From: IMCC26077 sp044344975 | GTDB lineage: Bacteria; Actinomycetota; Actinomycetes; Nanopelagicales; Nanopelagicaceae | Assembly: GCA_044344975.1 (NCBI GenBank) | Contig: JBIJBY010000029.1 | Span: forward strand, 1-13,512 | Direction: 5' to 3' | DNA: 13,512 bases | Part shown: in pieces, positions 12,612-13,512 of the stretch | Numbering within the stretch: the stretch's first letter is position 1 | Layout of the letters: the number at the start of each line of letters is the position of its first letter | The notes under the pieces: generated by a model | Told to the model about the DNA's origin: nothing | What the model saw: only the letters and a program-made list of their open reading frames with translations | The model's database searches: none | Translations under genes and position numbers: made by a program

Positions 12612-13512
12612 ATGTCAGCTAACTGGTCATTTGATACGCAACAAATTCACGCAGGGCAAGTTCCTGATCCAACAACAGGTGCGCGTGCTTTGCCGATTTA
12701 TCAGACAACTGCCTACCAATTCCGCGACACAACGCATGCAGCAAACCTCTTTGGTTTAGCAGAGCTCGGAAATATCTACACCCGCATCATGAACCCAACA
12801 CAGGACACCGTTGAGCAACGCCTTGCCGCGCTCGAAGGCGGCGTCGCAGCGCTTCTTGTTGCATCAGGTTCTGCTGCAACTTTCTATGCCATCTTGAATG
12901 TGGCTGAAGCTGGCGACCATATCGTCTCCTCACCATCGCTCTATGGCGGCACCTATAACCTCTTCCACTACACCTTGCCCAAGTTCGGTGTCGAGGTCAC
13001 ATTCGTGGAGAATCCAGAAGATCCAGAATCCTGGAAGAAGGCAATCCGCCCCAATACCAAGGCATTTTTTGGCGAGACGATTGCCAATCCAAAGAATGAT
13101 CTTTTAGATATCGCAGCGGTAGCAAAGGTGGCCCACGATGCAGGCGTCCCACTTATCGTGGATAACACCGTTGCAACGCCCTATCTCATCAAGCCGATTG
13201 AGCATGGCGCTGATGTAGTTGTGCACTCTGCAACAAAGTTCCTCTCCGGCCATGGCAACTCTGTTGTTGGCGCGATTATCGATGCCGGCAAGTTCGATTA
13301 TGCAAAGCATCCAGATCGCTTTAAGAACTTCAATGAGCCAGACCCGAGCTATCACGGTCTTGTTTATGCAGTGAACCTAGGTGTTGGTTCGCCATTTGGC
13401 GCAAACCTCTCCTACATCTTCAAGATTCGCTTAACGCTCCTTCGCGATACCGGAGCTGCAGTGAGTCCATTTAACGCCTGGCTACTCTCGATTGGTCTTG
13501 AGACGTTGAGTC
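12612..13512 (+). CDS. metY: O-acetylhomoserine sulfhydrylase, N-terminal part (3' end outside window)
   Basis: MetY is a PLP enzyme that joins O-acetylhomoserine with sulfide to make homocysteine, the direct-sulfhydrylation route to methionine. About 300 residues are present and the frame stays open to the window end. The protein shows the Cys/Met metabolism PLP family's landmarks: the start region TQQIHAGQ, the strongly MetY-like LGNIYTRIMNPT, the cofactor-contact SGSAA, and the PLP lysine Lys209 in SATKFLSGHG. The insert-containing region around 225-260 (PDPSYHGLVY) also favours MetY over cystathionine gamma-synthase. ATG 12612 follows AAGGG (12597-12601) at a workable spacing. The gene sits behind a SAM-IV riboswitch whose hairpin can cover that AAGGG, so high SAM should lower translation. 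metX often follows metY in actinobacteria, but it would lie outside the window. Confidence 0.94.
   Translation, partial: MSANWSFDTQQIHAGQVPDPTTGARALPIYQTTAYQFRDTTHAANLFGLAELGNIYTRIMNPTQDTVEQRLAALEGGVAALLVASGSAATFYAILNVAEAGDHIVSSPSLYGGTYNLFHYTLPKFGVEVTFVENPEDPESWKKAIRPNTKAFFGETIANPKNDLLDIAAVAKVAHDAGVPLIVDNTVATPYLIKPIEHGADVVVHSATKFLSGHGNSVVGAIIDAGKFDYAKHPDRFKNFNEPDPSYHGLVYAVNLGVGSPFGANLSYIFKIRLTLLRDTGAAVSPFNAWLLSIGLETLS

Overview
The window reads as a chromosomal segment from an actinobacterium of moderate GC. Three things point there. The gene order dapF–hflX–lexA–(divergent LysM protein)–nrdR–nrdJ is an actinobacterial arrangement, comparable to lexA / Rv2719c (chiZ) / nrdR in Mycobacterium and lexA / divS / nrdR in Corynebacterium. 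A DUF4192 protein is present. A SAM-IV-type riboswitch, a class I know mainly from actinobacteria, precedes metY. The tight spacing and frequent GTGA start/stop overlaps would fit a streamlined, perhaps aquatic, lineage, but that placement is inference. I see no insertion sequence, prophage, CRISPR array, tRNA or rRNA, so this looks like core rather than accessory genome.

Layout. 1–1727 (+): the 3' end of dapF (lysine/peptidoglycan precursor synthesis), overlapping by 4 bp with the ribosome-associated GTPase gene hflX. 1733–2452 (-): lexA, convergent with hflX. 2453–2597: a divergent SOS control region with two LexA boxes. 2598–2933 (+): a small membrane-anchored LysM protein, the expected SOS cell-division inhibitor. 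2934–3196: a non-coding stretch with a long inverted repeat and four tandem 11-bp repeats. 3197–9706 (+): a compact run of nrdR, nrdJ (B12-dependent ribonucleotide reductase), nagA, a SIS-domain aminosugar-phosphate isomerase/deaminase and a ROK sugar kinase. 9691–10149 (-): a NUDIX hydrolase. 10264–11351 (+): a predicted lipoprotein and an overlapping secreted PKD-like protein. 11416–12396 (+): a DUF4192 protein. 12442–13512 (+): a SAM-IV riboswitch and the 5' part of metY, cut by the window end.

How the parts work together. lexA and the LysM gene form a DNA-damage checkpoint module, placed next to dNTP supply (nrdR regulator plus nrdJ enzyme). The ROK kinase, NagA and the SIS enzyme make a plausible three-step route from N-acetylglucosamine to fructose-6-phosphate; no transporter is visible. 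The SAM-IV aptamer is followed by a hairpin that would bury the metY Shine-Dalgarno sequence, which suggests translational feedback of methionine synthesis by S-adenosylmethionine.

No wholly new system is evident. The most interesting points are the architecture of the SOS promoter region (including a probably leaderless lexA mRNA), the riboswitch expression platform, the structured and repeated DNA upstream of nrdR, and the uncharacterised lipoprotein/PKD pair with a perfect 16-bp palindrome upstream.
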